Source: Rhizobium terrae (GTDB taxonomy: Bacteria; Pseudomonadota; Alphaproteobacteria; Rhizobiales; Rhizobiaceae). Taken from it: a stretch of DNA of 64,000 bases. A program made the position numbers and the translations under genes. Below, one piece after another: positions 52,313 through 61,178 of the stretch. The stretch spans positions 178,920-242,919 of the forward strand of contig NZ_QJKM01000001.1 of NCBI RefSeq assembly GCF_003425685.1, in the 5' to 3' direction. The first letter of the stretch is position 1. Each line of letters opens with the position of its first letter. The notes beneath the pieces were generated by a model. It ran no database searches, had not been told where the DNA came from, and saw only the letters and a program-made list of their open reading frames with translations.

Positions 52313-53392
52313 ATGATCCGTGATTTCGAAGCGGGCGAGATCGACCCGCTTGCCGTGGGCGCCTGGATTCTCGGCACCGGCGGTGGCGGCAGCCCCTATC
52401 TGGCGCAGCTCAACCTGAAAAAACTCTACAAGGACGGCAGGCGCGTCAAGCTCATCGATCCGAAGGCGCTCGATGACGGCGATGCCGTTGCGGTGGTCTC
52501 CAAGATGGGCGCGCCGCTGGTCGGCCAGGAACGGCTGGTGGACCCGGCGCATCTTGCCCGCGCCATGCAACTCATGGAGGAATATACCGGCCGCAGGTTC
52601 CGTGCCGTGATGAGCGTCGAGATCGGCGGCGGCAACGCGCTCTCGCCCTTCCTCGCCGCCGCCATGCTGGACATTCCCGTCGTCGATGCCGATGCGATGG
52701 GCCGCGCCTATCCGGAAGCGCAGATGACGAGCTTCGCGATCGGCGACCTACCGATGTATCCGCTGACTTTGGTCGATTGCCGCGACAACGAGGCCGTCGT
52801 CGCCAAGGCTGCGTCCTGGAAGTGGATGGAGCGCATCTCCCGCAAGATCTGCACCGAAGTCGGCTCGACCGCAGCCACCTGCAAGGCGCCGCGCACCGGT
52901 CGCGAAGTCAAGGATTGGGGCGTGCTCTACACGGTCACCAAGGCCGTCAGCCTCGGTCGCGCCGTGCTCGATGCCCGCGCCGCCCATACAGATCCGGTCG
53001 AGGCCGTGCTCGCCCATGAAGGCGGCAAGATACTGTTCAAGGGCAAGATCGCCGACGTGGACCGAACCACGACCGGCGGCTTCCTGCGGGGTTCGGCGGC
53101 GATCGAAGGCCTTGACGGCGACAAGGGATCGAAGGTGGAGCTCGCCTTCCAGAACGAATGGGCGGTCGCCTTCCGCGACGGCCGGCCGATCGCCATGACG
53201 CCGGACCTGATCTGCCTGCTCGACACGGTGTCGGGCGAAGCGATCGGTACGGAAACGGTGCGTTACGGTCAGCGCGTGACGGTCGTCGCCCTGCCGGCGC
53301 CGGACGTGCTGACAAGCCCCAAGGGCCTCGAACATGTCGGCCCCCGCGCCTTCGGATATGACCTGGATTTCAAATCGGTGTTTGCAGCATGA
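52313..53392 (+). CDS. DUF917 family protein
   Basis: 359 residues of DUF917, a family of unassigned function nearly always encoded beside hydantoinase/oxoprolinase (HyuA-type) proteins. The N-terminal GAWILGTGGGGSPYLAQLNLKKL glycine-rich loop and VSVEIGGGNALSPFLAAAMLDIPVVDADAMGRAYPEAQM are the family's most conserved parts; TPDLICLLDTVSGEAIGTE lies near the C terminus. GGAGG precedes ATG 52313. The stop overlaps the HyuA start (ATGA), implying that the two proteins are made together and perhaps form a complex. No signal peptide, so probably cytosolic. Confidence 0.88.
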   Translation: MIRDFEAGEIDPLAVGAWILGTGGGGSPYLAQLNLKKLYKDGRRVKLIDPKALDDGDAVAVVSKMGAPLVGQERLVDPAHLARAMQLMEEYTGRRFRAVMSVEIGGGNALSPFLAAAMLDIPVVDADAMGRAYPEAQMTSFAIGDLPMYPLTLVDCRDNEAVVAKAASWKWMERISRKICTEVGSTAATCKAPRTGREVKDWGVLYTVTKAVSLGRAVLDARAAHTDPVEAVLAHEGGKILFKGKIADVDRTTTGGFLRGSAAIEGLDGDKGSKVELAFQNEWAVAFRDGRPIAMTPDLICLLDTVSGEAIGTETVRYGQRVTVVALPAPDVLTSPKGLEHVGPRAFGYDLDFKSVFAA

Positions 53393-54963
53393 AGCGGATC
53401 GGAATTGACGTCGGCGGCACCAATACGGATGCCGTGCTCATCGATGGCGAGAAGGTACTCTCGGCCATCAAGTTTCCCACCACCGCCGACGTGATGCAGG
53501 GCGTGGTCAACGCGATCGGCCACGTCGTCGCCTCGCAGCCGCCGGGTGTCTCGCCGGTCGATGCGGTGATGATCGGCACGACGCATTTCACCAATGCCGT
53601 CGTCGAGCGCGCCCGCCTGGAACGCGTTGCCGCGATCCGCATCGCCATGCCGGCCGGCGCCTCGCTGCCGCCGATGATCGACTGGCCGGACGAGTTGCGC
53701 GATGCTGTCGATCCGCTGTCCTTCATGGTGCATGGCGGCCATGAATATGACGGCCGGCCGCTGGTGCCGCTCGCGCGCGACGAGATCCGCGACGCGGCCA
53801 TGAAGATCCACGATGCCGGAATCACGTCTGTCGGCATCACTGCACTTTTTTCACCGCTGACGGCGGAATGCGAGCTGGAAGCCGCGGACATCGTCCGCTC
53901 GATCATTCCGGGTGCGCGCATCACGCTCTCCCACACGCTCGGCCGCATCGGCCTTCTGGAGCGCGAGAACGTCACGCTGCTGAATGCCGCGCTGCAGGGC
54001 CTCGGCCGCAAGACAATCGACGCCTTCAAGGATGCGCTGCTGCGGGCCGGCATCGACGCGCCGTTCTACCTCACCCAGAACGACGGCACCGTCGTGCTGG
54101 CGGATGTCGCGGCGGCCAACCCGGTCTACAGCTTCGCCTCCGGCCCGACCAACTCCATGCGTGGTGCTGCCTTCCTGACCGGGCTCAAGGAGGCCATGGT
54201 CATCGACGTCGGCGGCACGACCTCGGATATCGGCTGCCTCGTCGGCGGTTTCCCGCGGGAAGCCAACAATGTCGTCGAGGTCGGCGGGGTACGGACGCTG
54301 TTTCGTATGCCCGACCTGCTGCCGATGGCGCTCGGCGGCGGCACGATCATCGATCCGGAAACCCGCAAGATCGGCCCGCGTTCGGTCGGGTACCGGATCA
54401 CCGAGAAGGCGCTGGTGTTTGGCGGCGACACCCTGACCACGACCGACGTCGCGGTCGCCGCCGGCCTCGTCGAGATCGGCGACAGGGATCGGGTCAAACA
54501 TCTCGACAAGGCGCTGGTCGCCGATCTTCTGAAGCGCGTCGAAGCGATGGTGGAAGACGGCGTTGACCGGATGAAGACCTCGGCTGAAGGCGTGCAGCTT
54601 ATCGCCGTCGGTGGCGGGGCCTTCCTGATTCCGGAAAAGCTGAAGGGTGCCAGCGAGGTTCTGCGCGTCGAACATGCCGGCGTCGCCAACGCACTCGGTG
54701 CCGCCATGGCGCAGGTTTCCGGCGAGGTCGACCAGGTGTTCTCCGAGATGTCGCGCGACAAGGCGATCGCCGAAGCCGAACGGATCGCCCGCAACCGCGC
54801 CGTCGAGGCGGGTGCCGATCCGAACTCGATCGTCACGCTCGATACCGAAGACATTCCGATCGCCTACCTGCCGGGCGACGCGCGCCGCGTCCGCGTCCGC
54901 GTCGTCGGCGATATCGCCTTCATGAAGGACGAGAAGAAGCGGGCGGCGGGCGGCTTGCGCTGA
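53389..54963 (+). CDS. Hydantoinase/oxoprolinase family protein (HyuA-like, ASKHA fold)
   Basis: 524 residues. The ATP-binding phosphate-1 loop is RIGIDVGGTNTDAVLIDG at the N terminus, then MIGTTHFTNAVVERARLERVAAIRI, a second ASKHA motif in EAMVIDVGGTTSDIGCLVGGFP (about 265-285), and AVGGGAFLIPE near residue 410. This is the short HyuA-type subunit of ATP-dependent cyclic amide hydrolases (N-methylhydantoinase, 5-oxoprolinase, acetone carboxylase beta relatives). No HyuB partner is present; DUF917 takes its place. Reaction here unknown: ATP-driven opening of a lactam or hydantoin-like ring is a reasonable guess. Confidence 0.9.
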   Translation: MKRIGIDVGGTNTDAVLIDGEKVLSAIKFPTTADVMQGVVNAIGHVVASQPPGVSPVDAVMIGTTHFTNAVVERARLERVAAIRIAMPAGASLPPMIDWPDELRDAVDPLSFMVHGGHEYDGRPLVPLARDEIRDAAMKIHDAGITSVGITALFSPLTAECELEAADIVRSIIPGARITLSHTLGRIGLLERENVTLLNAALQGLGRKTIDAFKDALLRAGIDAPFYLTQNDGTVVLADVAAANPVYSFASGPTNSMRGAAFLTGLKEAMVIDVGGTTSDIGCLVGGFPREANNVVEVGGVRTLFRMPDLLPMALGGGTIIDPETRKIGPRSVGYRITEKALVFGGDTLTTTDVAVAAGLVEIGDRDRVKHLDKALVADLLKRVEAMVEDGVDRMKTSAEGVQLIAVGGGAFLIPEKLKGASEVLRVEHAGVANALGAAMAQVSGEVDQVFSEMSRDKAIAEAERIARNRAVEAGADPNSIVTLDTEDIPIAYLPGDARRVRVRVVGDIAFMKDEKKRAAGGLR

Positions 54964-54979
54964 CGCCTGCAACAAGAGG

Positions 54980-55012
54980 GCCGGCCGGCCATGTTGGCCC
55001 GACCGGCTTTCC
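54980..55012 (+). terminator. Possible terminator after the HyuA gene
   Basis: GCCGGCCGGCC (54980-54990) pairs imperfectly with GGCCCGACCGGC (54996-55007), followed by TTT and a C-run, 17 bases after the HyuA stop. The poor T-run keeps confidence low. Confidence 0.4.
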
Positions 55013-55191
55013 CCGGAGAGGAGACGCAGTCCCTCAGACCGCGATGCGTATTCGGCGCCGACAAATCCCGATCCGGGCCGCAGCGAACTGCGATCCCCGG
55101 CGGAACTCCGGCTTTGGGCTTTATCGCTTTCGCATTCCACGGTAAGCAGCATTGGTCTTTCAGTCCGGCGGCCTTCCGGGGCGAGGTTTAC

Positions 55192-56328
55192 ATGAAGCGG
55201 ATCGTCCTGTTTTCCGGGGGCAGTGCCTGCCGCACCATCAATATCGCGCTCAGCCGCAGGCAGGTTCACCTGACCCGCATCGTGCCGGCATGGGACAGCG
55301 GCGGAAGCTCGAAGGTCATCCGGGAGAAGCTTGGCATCCTGTCGGTGGGCGACATCCGGCAGGCGTTGATGACGATGGCGCATGGAGAGGGCTGCTCGGG
55401 CGACGTCGTCCGGATCTGCAATACGCGCCTCTCCGCCAACCGGGGCATCGGGGAAGCGTGGAAGGAATTCCTGTTCTATGCCGAAGGGCGCCATCCGTTG
55501 CTGGAGCGGATGGAAGCGGGATTGCGCGGCGCGATCCTCAACTACCTGAAGACCTTCGCTTCGACGGTCGGCAGCGACTTCGACTTCCGCAACGGCAGCA
55601 TCGGCAATTTCATCCTGACGGGAGCCTGCATCGCCCATAACGGCGACGTCAACACGGCGATCTTCGTCTTCCGAAAGCTCTGCGGCATCAACGGCAATGT
55701 CTGGCCGTCGTCCCTCGACAGCGACCTGGTGCTTTCGGCGACCCTGAAAAACGGCAGCCGCCTCGCGCCGCAGGATGTCATCACCAGGCTTTCCGAGGAG
55801 GATGCCGGGATCGGCATCCGCGAAATCGAGCTCACCCGCGAACAGGGGCAAACCCCGTCTCCCAATCCCGCCGCGCTGGAAGCCATCGAGCGCGCGGACC
55901 TGATCGCTTTCGGGCCGGGCAGCTTCTACACCAGCATCCTTCCGCACCTGCTGGTCGACGGCATCGTCGCGGCAGTCGAGCGGGCAAACTGCCCCAAGGT
56001 GGTGATCGGCAACATTCTGCAATGCCGGGAAACCCTGGGGATGACACTCAGGGATGTCGTCACGGCCTTCGGCGACCGTTGGCAGCAGTCAGGCGGCTCC
56101 GGAGAGCTTCCGTTCCTGCATGTCCTCGGCAACCGGCTGCTTTTCCCCTTCGAAAAGACGGTCGGGGTTTTCCCCTATCTTGCGGACGACCTACCGGAAG
56201 GCGGCGGTTACGAGATCGTTCTGGACGAACTGGAGGATGCGTGGAACCGCGGCCAGCACGACGGCGACCTCGTGGCGGACCGCCTGCTCGCGATCGCCTC
56301 CTCCGGCGAAAGGGCCGCAGGGGACTGA
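55192..56328 (+). CDS. CofD/YvcK-like protein (2-phospho-L-lactate transferase-like fold)
   Basis: 378 residues of the CofD/YvcK superfamily. Seen are the nucleotide-site loop IVLFSGGSACRTIN (5-17), the PAWDSGGSS motif (32-40), GDIRQAL (53-59), GNFILTG (138-144), and ADLIAFGPGSFYTSILPHLLVDGI in the second half. CofD transfers 2-phospholactate to the deazaflavin Fo; YvcK binds UDP-GlcNAc and affects cell shape and carbon use. The variant motifs suggest the divergent branch described with the GAK system, but no ATP-grasp or HprK-like partner gene is adjacent. ATG 55192 has GAGG five bases upstream. It sits 228 bases after HyuA and before a separate importer operon. Confidence 0.78.
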   Translation: MKRIVLFSGGSACRTINIALSRRQVHLTRIVPAWDSGGSSKVIREKLGILSVGDIRQALMTMAHGEGCSGDVVRICNTRLSANRGIGEAWKEFLFYAEGRHPLLERMEAGLRGAILNYLKTFASTVGSDFDFRNGSIGNFILTGACIAHNGDVNTAIFVFRKLCGINGNVWPSSLDSDLVLSATLKNGSRLAPQDVITRLSEEDAGIGIREIELTREQGQTPSPNPAALEAIERADLIAFGPGSFYTSILPHLLVDGIVAAVERANCPKVVIGNILQCRETLGMTLRDVVTAFGDRWQQSGGSGELPFLHVLGNRLLFPFEKTVGVFPYLADDLPEGGGYEIVLDELEDAWNRGQHDGDLVADRLLAIASSGERAAGD

Positions 56329-56692
56329 TCCGAACCGACCGCCCGTTGGACGCCCACATCTTCAGGCCGGTCACGCGGGCCGATAGATCCGTGCCGCCGC
56401 GCCCTTCACAAAGACTTTCGAGCCGATCGGTTCAAGCACCTTGGCGGGACGGTCTCGATAAGATCGGCGAGCGCTTGTCGAGGACCACCGGATACACCAT
56501 CAGCCTGTATTGATCGACCAGCCGTCAGATCCGAAAAAATATGCTGAAATCCAATCCTGGCCTCCGGATTCGGTCAATCGGGCGCAGACGACATCCAAGC
56601 ACCCGATTGACACCTGTCGTAAGACATCATATCTCTCGGAGGTACTTATCTATCTGCCGGGAGGAGACCGGCAATCCAAGGGAGGATCGGCC
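56329..56692. other. Intergenic region before the second peptide-type importer
   Basis: 364 bases with no convincing gene. It holds the promoter and operator candidate at 56607-56635 and, just before the start codon at 56693, a GGGAGG ribosome site. A short open frame continues upstream of 56693 but lacks protein-like features. Confidence 0.5.
56607..56635 (+). promoter_or_regulatory. Proposed promoter with GntR-type operator
   Basis: TTGACA (56607-56612) and TATCTC (56630-56635) are spaced by 17 bases. TGTC-GTAA-GACA (56615-56626) lies exactly between them, a repressor position. The GntR/FCD regulator encoded at 61991 in the same operon is the obvious candidate. Confidence 0.4.
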
Positions 56693-58297
56693 ATGAAGCC
56701 GTTCATGAAGATAATGGCACCGGCATTGCTGGGTTCCACGCTGCTTTTCCAGCCCGCCTATGCCGAAACCCCGCCGAATATGCTGGTCGTCGGTTTTTCG
56801 ATGAACAATATCCTGACGCTCGATCCCGCCGCCATTACCGGCAAGGAGACCGTACAGGTTCTCACCAACATATATGACAACCTTGTGGCGCTCGATGCGG
56901 TCAATCGCGCTCAGGTCGATCCGCAACTCGCCGAAAGCTGGACGATCGCCGAAGACAACGGCTCGATCACCTTCAAGCTGCGCAAGGGCGCGGCGTTTGC
57001 CTCCGGCAACCCGGTCACGTCGGCCGATGTCGTCTGGTCCTTCAAGCGGCTGATGAAGCTCAACCTGGCCCAGGCGTCGTTCTTGAAGACCCACGGCTTC
57101 TCCGCCGCCAATGCCGATCAGAGCTTCACCGCTCCGGACGACAATACGGTCGTCATCAAGCTGCCGAAGAAGGTCGATCCGCAGATCATCGTCCAGACGC
57201 TCGGCATCGTCGGGCCCGGTTCCATCCTCGACATGAAGACGGTGATGGCAAACGACAAGAACGGCGACATGGGGACGGCGTGGCTTACCAACAACTCCGC
57301 CGGCTCCGGTCCGTTCACGCTCGGCCAATGGCAGTCGAACGAGCGCGTCACGCTCGAGCAGAACCCGAAATACTGGGGCGAGAAGCCGGCGATGCGCCGC
57401 ATCATGATGCGGCATCTGGCCGAATCCCAGAGCCAGCGGCTGATGCTCGAAAAGGGCGACATCGACATCGCCTATTCCATGTCGGCGGCCGACCTCAAGG
57501 CGCTCGAAAACAACAAGGACGTCAGGATCCAGACGAACGGCGGCAGCGGCTTCTATTATCTCGCCGTTTCCATGAAGGACGAGAAGTACCAGAAGCCCAA
57601 GGTTCGCGAGGCGCTGCGTTATCTGATCGACTACCAGGGCCTGAACGACAGCGTGCTGCCCTATTTCGGCAAGCTGCGCGACCGACCCGTGCCGGCGGGC
57701 ATATTCGGCGCCCTGCCGAATGCAGGCTACAAGCTCGATGTGGCGAAGGCCAGGGCGCTGCTTGCCGAGGCCGGTTACCCGAACGGTTTTTCGACGACGC
57801 TGCGCGCCATCTCTGACGTTCCGTTCATGAGCCTTGCGACGGCGATCCAGGCGACGCTCGCTCAGGCCGGCATCAAGGCCGAGATCATCACCGGCTCCGG
57901 GGACCAGATCTACGGCGCGATGCGCGAGCGCAAATATGAGCTTCTCGTCGGCCGCGGCGGCGGCGGACAGCTGCCGCATCCGGACTCCAATTTCCGCGCC
58001 ATCGTCTACAATCCCAACAATGCGGATGAAGCGAAGCTGACCAACTTCCAGGGCTGGCGCACGTCCTTCTATGATGAGAAGATCAACAAGATGATCGATG
58101 ATGCTCTCGTCGAAGGCAACAAGGACAAGCAGATCAAGGACTACGAAGCCATCCAGACCTATTACGCCGACATGATGCCGTCGATCCAGCCCTTCTCGGA
58201 AGTGGTCGACAGCGTCGGTTTCCGGGCCGACATCAAGGGTCTGGAACTCAACCCGTCCTGGTCGACCCAGCTCCGCACGGTCAAGAAAGAAAGATGA
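56693..58297 (+). CDS. Peptide-type periplasmic binding protein (family 5)
   Basis: 534 residues, signal peptide ending near FQPAYAE. Family-5 blocks include LVVGFSMNNILTLDPAAITGKETVQVLTNIYDNLVALD, ESWTIAEDNGSITFKLRKGAAFASGNPVTSADVVWSFKRLM, SAGSGPFTLGQWQSNERVTLEQNPKYWG and VREALRYLIDYQGLNDSVLPYFG. ATG 56693 has GGGAGG seven bases upstream. It is the receptor for the four transporter genes that follow; the ligand is unknown. Confidence 0.93.
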   Translation: MKPFMKIMAPALLGSTLLFQPAYAETPPNMLVVGFSMNNILTLDPAAITGKETVQVLTNIYDNLVALDAVNRAQVDPQLAESWTIAEDNGSITFKLRKGAAFASGNPVTSADVVWSFKRLMKLNLAQASFLKTHGFSAANADQSFTAPDDNTVVIKLPKKVDPQIIVQTLGIVGPGSILDMKTVMANDKNGDMGTAWLTNNSAGSGPFTLGQWQSNERVTLEQNPKYWGEKPAMRRIMMRHLAESQSQRLMLEKGDIDIAYSMSAADLKALENNKDVRIQTNGGSGFYYLAVSMKDEKYQKPKVREALRYLIDYQGLNDSVLPYFGKLRDRPVPAGIFGALPNAGYKLDVAKARALLAEAGYPNGFSTTLRAISDVPFMSLATAIQATLAQAGIKAEIITGSGDQIYGAMRERKYELLVGRGGGGQLPHPDSNFRAIVYNPNNADEAKLTNFQGWRTSFYDEKINKMIDDALVEGNKDKQIKDYEAIQTYYADMMPSIQPFSEVVDSVGFRADIKGLELNPSWSTQLRTVKKER

Positions 58298-58358
58298 TCG
58301 TCAGCCGCCGCGGCGTGTGAAACGCCGCGGCGGCTGTTGCGATCCTGAGGAAGCCCCC

Positions 58359-59375
58359 ATGACAAACGAGCGTCTCACCGCCTTCACGCGGCAGGCCGGC
58401 ACCATATTGGCAACCCTGATCGGGCTGCTGATCCTGACCTTCTGCATCGGACGGTTGATGCCGGTCGATCCCGTCCGCGCCATCGTCGGCGAAGAGGCCG
58501 ACCAGGCCACCTATGACATGGTCGCGGAGCGGATCGGCGCCAACCTGCCTCTCTGGCAGCAGTTCTTCCGTTACGTGAACGACCTGGCCCATGGCGATTT
58601 CGGCACCTCGATCCGCACCGGCCAGCCGGTCATCAACGACATCCTGCATGTGATGCCGGCAACGATCGAACTCGCGACGTTCGCGATCATCTTCGGGGCC
58701 GGTCTCGGTATCCCGCTCGGCATCCTCGCGGCGGTGCGCCGCAACCGCCCCATCGACCACGCCATCCGCTTCGTCACCCTGATCGGCCATTCCATGCCGA
58801 TCTTCTGGACCGGGATGATCGGCCTCATCGTCTTTTACGCCATGCTCGACCTCGTCGGCGGCGGCGGTCGCCTGTCCGACTATTATATCGGCCTCGTGCC
58901 GGAAGCGACCGGCTTCCTGCTGATCGACTCGCTTCTTGCCGGCGACATGGAAGTCTTCCGGGATGCGGTGAACCATCTGCTCCTGCCGGCGAGCATCCTC
59001 GGTTATTCGTCGCTCGCCTACATCACCCGCATGACCCGCAGTTTCATGCTGGACCAGTTGAACCAGGAATACATCACCACGGCGCGCGTGAAGGGGCTGT
59101 CGAAGAACCGCACCATCTGGCACCACGCCTTCGCGAACATCCGGGTGCAGCTCGTCACCATCGTCGCGCTCGCCTACGGAACCCTGCTCGAGGGCGCCGT
59201 GCTCATCGAGACCGTGTTCTCCTGGCCGGGTTTCGGCCAGTACATCACCAACAACATGCTGATCGGCGACATGAACGCGGTGATGACCTGCGTGCTCCTG
59301 GTCGGCATCATCTTCATCGCGCTCAACCTGCTTTCCGACGCGCTCTACAAGATCTTCGATCCGAGGACGCGGTGA
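58359..59375 (+). CDS. Peptide-type ABC transporter permease (DppB type)
   Basis: 338 residues with six membrane segments. FCIGRLMPVDPVRAIVGEEA is the family's N-terminal P-x-D-P block; HGDFGTSIRTGQPVINDI, HSMPIFWTGMIG, the coupling loop YITTARVKGLSKNRTIWHHAFANIR and IETVFSWPGFGQYI follow. Start 58359 (MTNERL) is preferred because GAGGAAG precedes it. Confidence 0.93.
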   Translation: MTNERLTAFTRQAGTILATLIGLLILTFCIGRLMPVDPVRAIVGEEADQATYDMVAERIGANLPLWQQFFRYVNDLAHGDFGTSIRTGQPVINDILHVMPATIELATFAIIFGAGLGIPLGILAAVRRNRPIDHAIRFVTLIGHSMPIFWTGMIGLIVFYAMLDLVGGGGRLSDYYIGLVPEATGFLLIDSLLAGDMEVFRDAVNHLLLPASILGYSSLAYITRMTRSFMLDQLNQEYITTARVKGLSKNRTIWHHAFANIRVQLVTIVALAYGTLLEGAVLIETVFSWPGFGQYITNNMLIGDMNAVMTCVLLVGIIFIALNLLSDALYKIFDPRTR

Positions 59376-59376
59376 T

Positions 59377-60294
59377 ATGGCAGCAGAATCCCTTTCCATT
59401 CAGGATGGCGCCCAGGAAAAGCTCATGTCCGGTTATCGCTCCAATCCAAACTCGGCCTTCCGGCGCTTTCTCGCGATCATCCGCGAGCTGCTCGACAGCC
59501 CGACCTCCGCTTTCGGCCTGGTGGTCGTCACGATCCTGCTTCTGACCGCCATCGTCGCCCCGCTGCTCGCGCCCTACGATCCGAACGTCGTCGACCTCGG
59601 CAATACGCTGAAGCCGCCGAGTTCCGAGCACTGGTTCGGAACCGACGAACTCGGCCGCGACATTATGAGCCGCATCATCCACGGCACCCGCATCAGCCTG
59701 ACGATCATCACGATCGTCTCGGTGATCGTCGGCCCGATCGGGCTGCTGGTCGGTACGACCGCAGGGTATTTCGGCGGCTGGTACGATACGGTGATGATGC
59801 GCATCACCGACATCTTCCTGTCCTTCCCGAGCCTTATCCTGTCGCTCGCCTTCGTGGCGGCGCTCGGCGCCGGCCTTGAGAACGCCATCATCGCCATCGG
59901 CTTGACCACTTGGCCGCCGATCGCCCGCCTGGCGCGCGCCGAAACGCTCACCTTCCGCGGCGCCGACTACATCTCCGCGTCACGCATGCAGGGCGCATCG
60001 GCGCTGCGCATCATCGTCAAGTCGATCATGCCGATGTGCCTTCCCTCCGTCCTGGTGCGCGTCACGCTCTCCATGGCGACGGTCATCCTGACCGCCGCCG
60101 GCCTCGGCTTCCTGGGGCTCGGCGCGCAGCCGCCGCTTCCCGAATGGGGTGCGATGATCGCCACCGGCCGGCGTTACATGCTGGACAACTGGTGGCTGGT
60201 CGCCTTCCCGGGCGGCGCCATCCTGCTCGTCAGCCTCGCCTTCAACCTTCTGGGCGACGGTCTGCGCGACGCGCTGGATCCCAAGCAAAGATAG
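59377..60294 (+). CDS. Peptide-type ABC transporter permease (DppC type)
   Basis: 305 residues. The OppC_N region and first segment (SPTSAFGLVVVTILLLTAIVAPLLAPYDPN), HWFGTDELGRDIMSRIIHGTRISL, the coupling loop ISASRMQGASALRIIVKSIMP, and TAAGLGFLGLGAQPPLPEWGAMIATGRRYM are standard for the family. The ATG lies one base after the stop of the first permease. Confidence 0.94.
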   Translation: MAAESLSIQDGAQEKLMSGYRSNPNSAFRRFLAIIRELLDSPTSAFGLVVVTILLLTAIVAPLLAPYDPNVVDLGNTLKPPSSEHWFGTDELGRDIMSRIIHGTRISLTIITIVSVIVGPIGLLVGTTAGYFGGWYDTVMMRITDIFLSFPSLILSLAFVAALGAGLENAIIAIGLTTWPPIARLARAETLTFRGADYISASRMQGASALRIIVKSIMPMCLPSVLVRVTLSMATVILTAAGLGFLGLGAQPPLPEWGAMIATGRRYMLDNWWLVAFPGGAILLVSLAFNLLGDGLRDALDPKQR

Positions 60295-60320
60295 GCCCGA
60301 AACAGCGTTAGGATTCCGCC

Positions 60321-61178
60321 ATGGAAAACAATCAGGCTCTTCTGAAAGTCGAAAATCTCCGCGTCGGCTATCGCAGCGGCAAGGCCTACAACACCGTCGT
60401 CAAGAGTGTCTCCTTCGATCTCGGCCGCGAGCGCCTCGGCATCGTCGGTGAATCGGGCTCCGGCAAGTCGACCATTGGTCGCGCGCTGCTCAAACTCTTG
60501 CCGACGGCGAGGATCGAGGCCGACCGGATGGATTTCGGCGGTACCGATCTCCTCTCCGCCACGGAGAAACAGATGCTGTCGATCCGCGGCCGGCGCATCT
60601 CGATGATCCTGCAGGACCCGAAATTCTCGCTCAATCCTGTGCATCGTGTCGGCGACCAGATCGCGGAGGCTTATCGGGTCCACACCAAAGCCTCGGCGCA
60701 GGTGGCGAAACAAAAGACACTCGAAATGCTTGAAGCGGTAAAGATCCGCGATCCGGAGCGTGTTTTCGGCCTCTATCCGCACGAAGTCTCGGGCGGCATG
60801 GGCCAGCGCATCATGATCGCCATGATGCTGATCCCCGAACCGCAGATCATCATCGCCGACGAGCCGACCTCGGCGCTCGACGTCACGGTGCGCATGCAGG
60901 TCCTGAACATCCTGAATGAACTGGTCACCAACAAGGGCATCGGCCTCATCATGATCAGCCACGACCTGAACCTCGTGCGCAATTTCTGCGACCGCGTTCT
61001 CGTGATGCGCCATGGCGAAGTGGTCGAGGAGCGCGCGGCGCGCGACATGAAGAACTGCACGCATCCCTATACGCAAGGCCTGCTCGCCGCCCAGCCGCAT
61101 ATCGGCGGCCCCCGCAAGCCGCTTCCGGTGCTGAATCGCGAGCCCCAGACCAATGCAGTCAACGAGGTGCGCGCATGA
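60321..61178 (+). CDS. Peptide-type ABC transporter ATP-binding protein (DppD type)
   Basis: 285 residues: Walker [11 protein letters not shown]-loop ILQDPKFSLNPVHRVGDQI, a variant signature VSGGMGQR, Walker [13 protein letters not shown], switch His in ISHDLNLV. It overlaps the next ATPase gene by four bases. In the other peptide-type importer of this window the same two domains are fused into one chain; here they are separate. Confidence 0.93.
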   Translation: MENNQALLKVENLRVGYRSGKAYNTVVKSVSFDLGRERLGIVGESGSGKSTIGRALLKLLPTARIEADRMDFGGTDLLSATEKQMLSIRGRRISMILQDPKFSLNPVHRVGDQIAEAYRVHTKASAQVAKQKTLEMLEAVKIRDPERVFGLYPHEVSGGMGQRIMIAMMLIPEPQIIIADEPTSALDVTVRMQVLNILNELVTNKGIGLIMISHDLNLVRNFCDRVLVMRHGEVVEERAARDMKNCTHPYTQGLLAAQPHIGGPRKPLPVLNREPQTNAVNEVRA

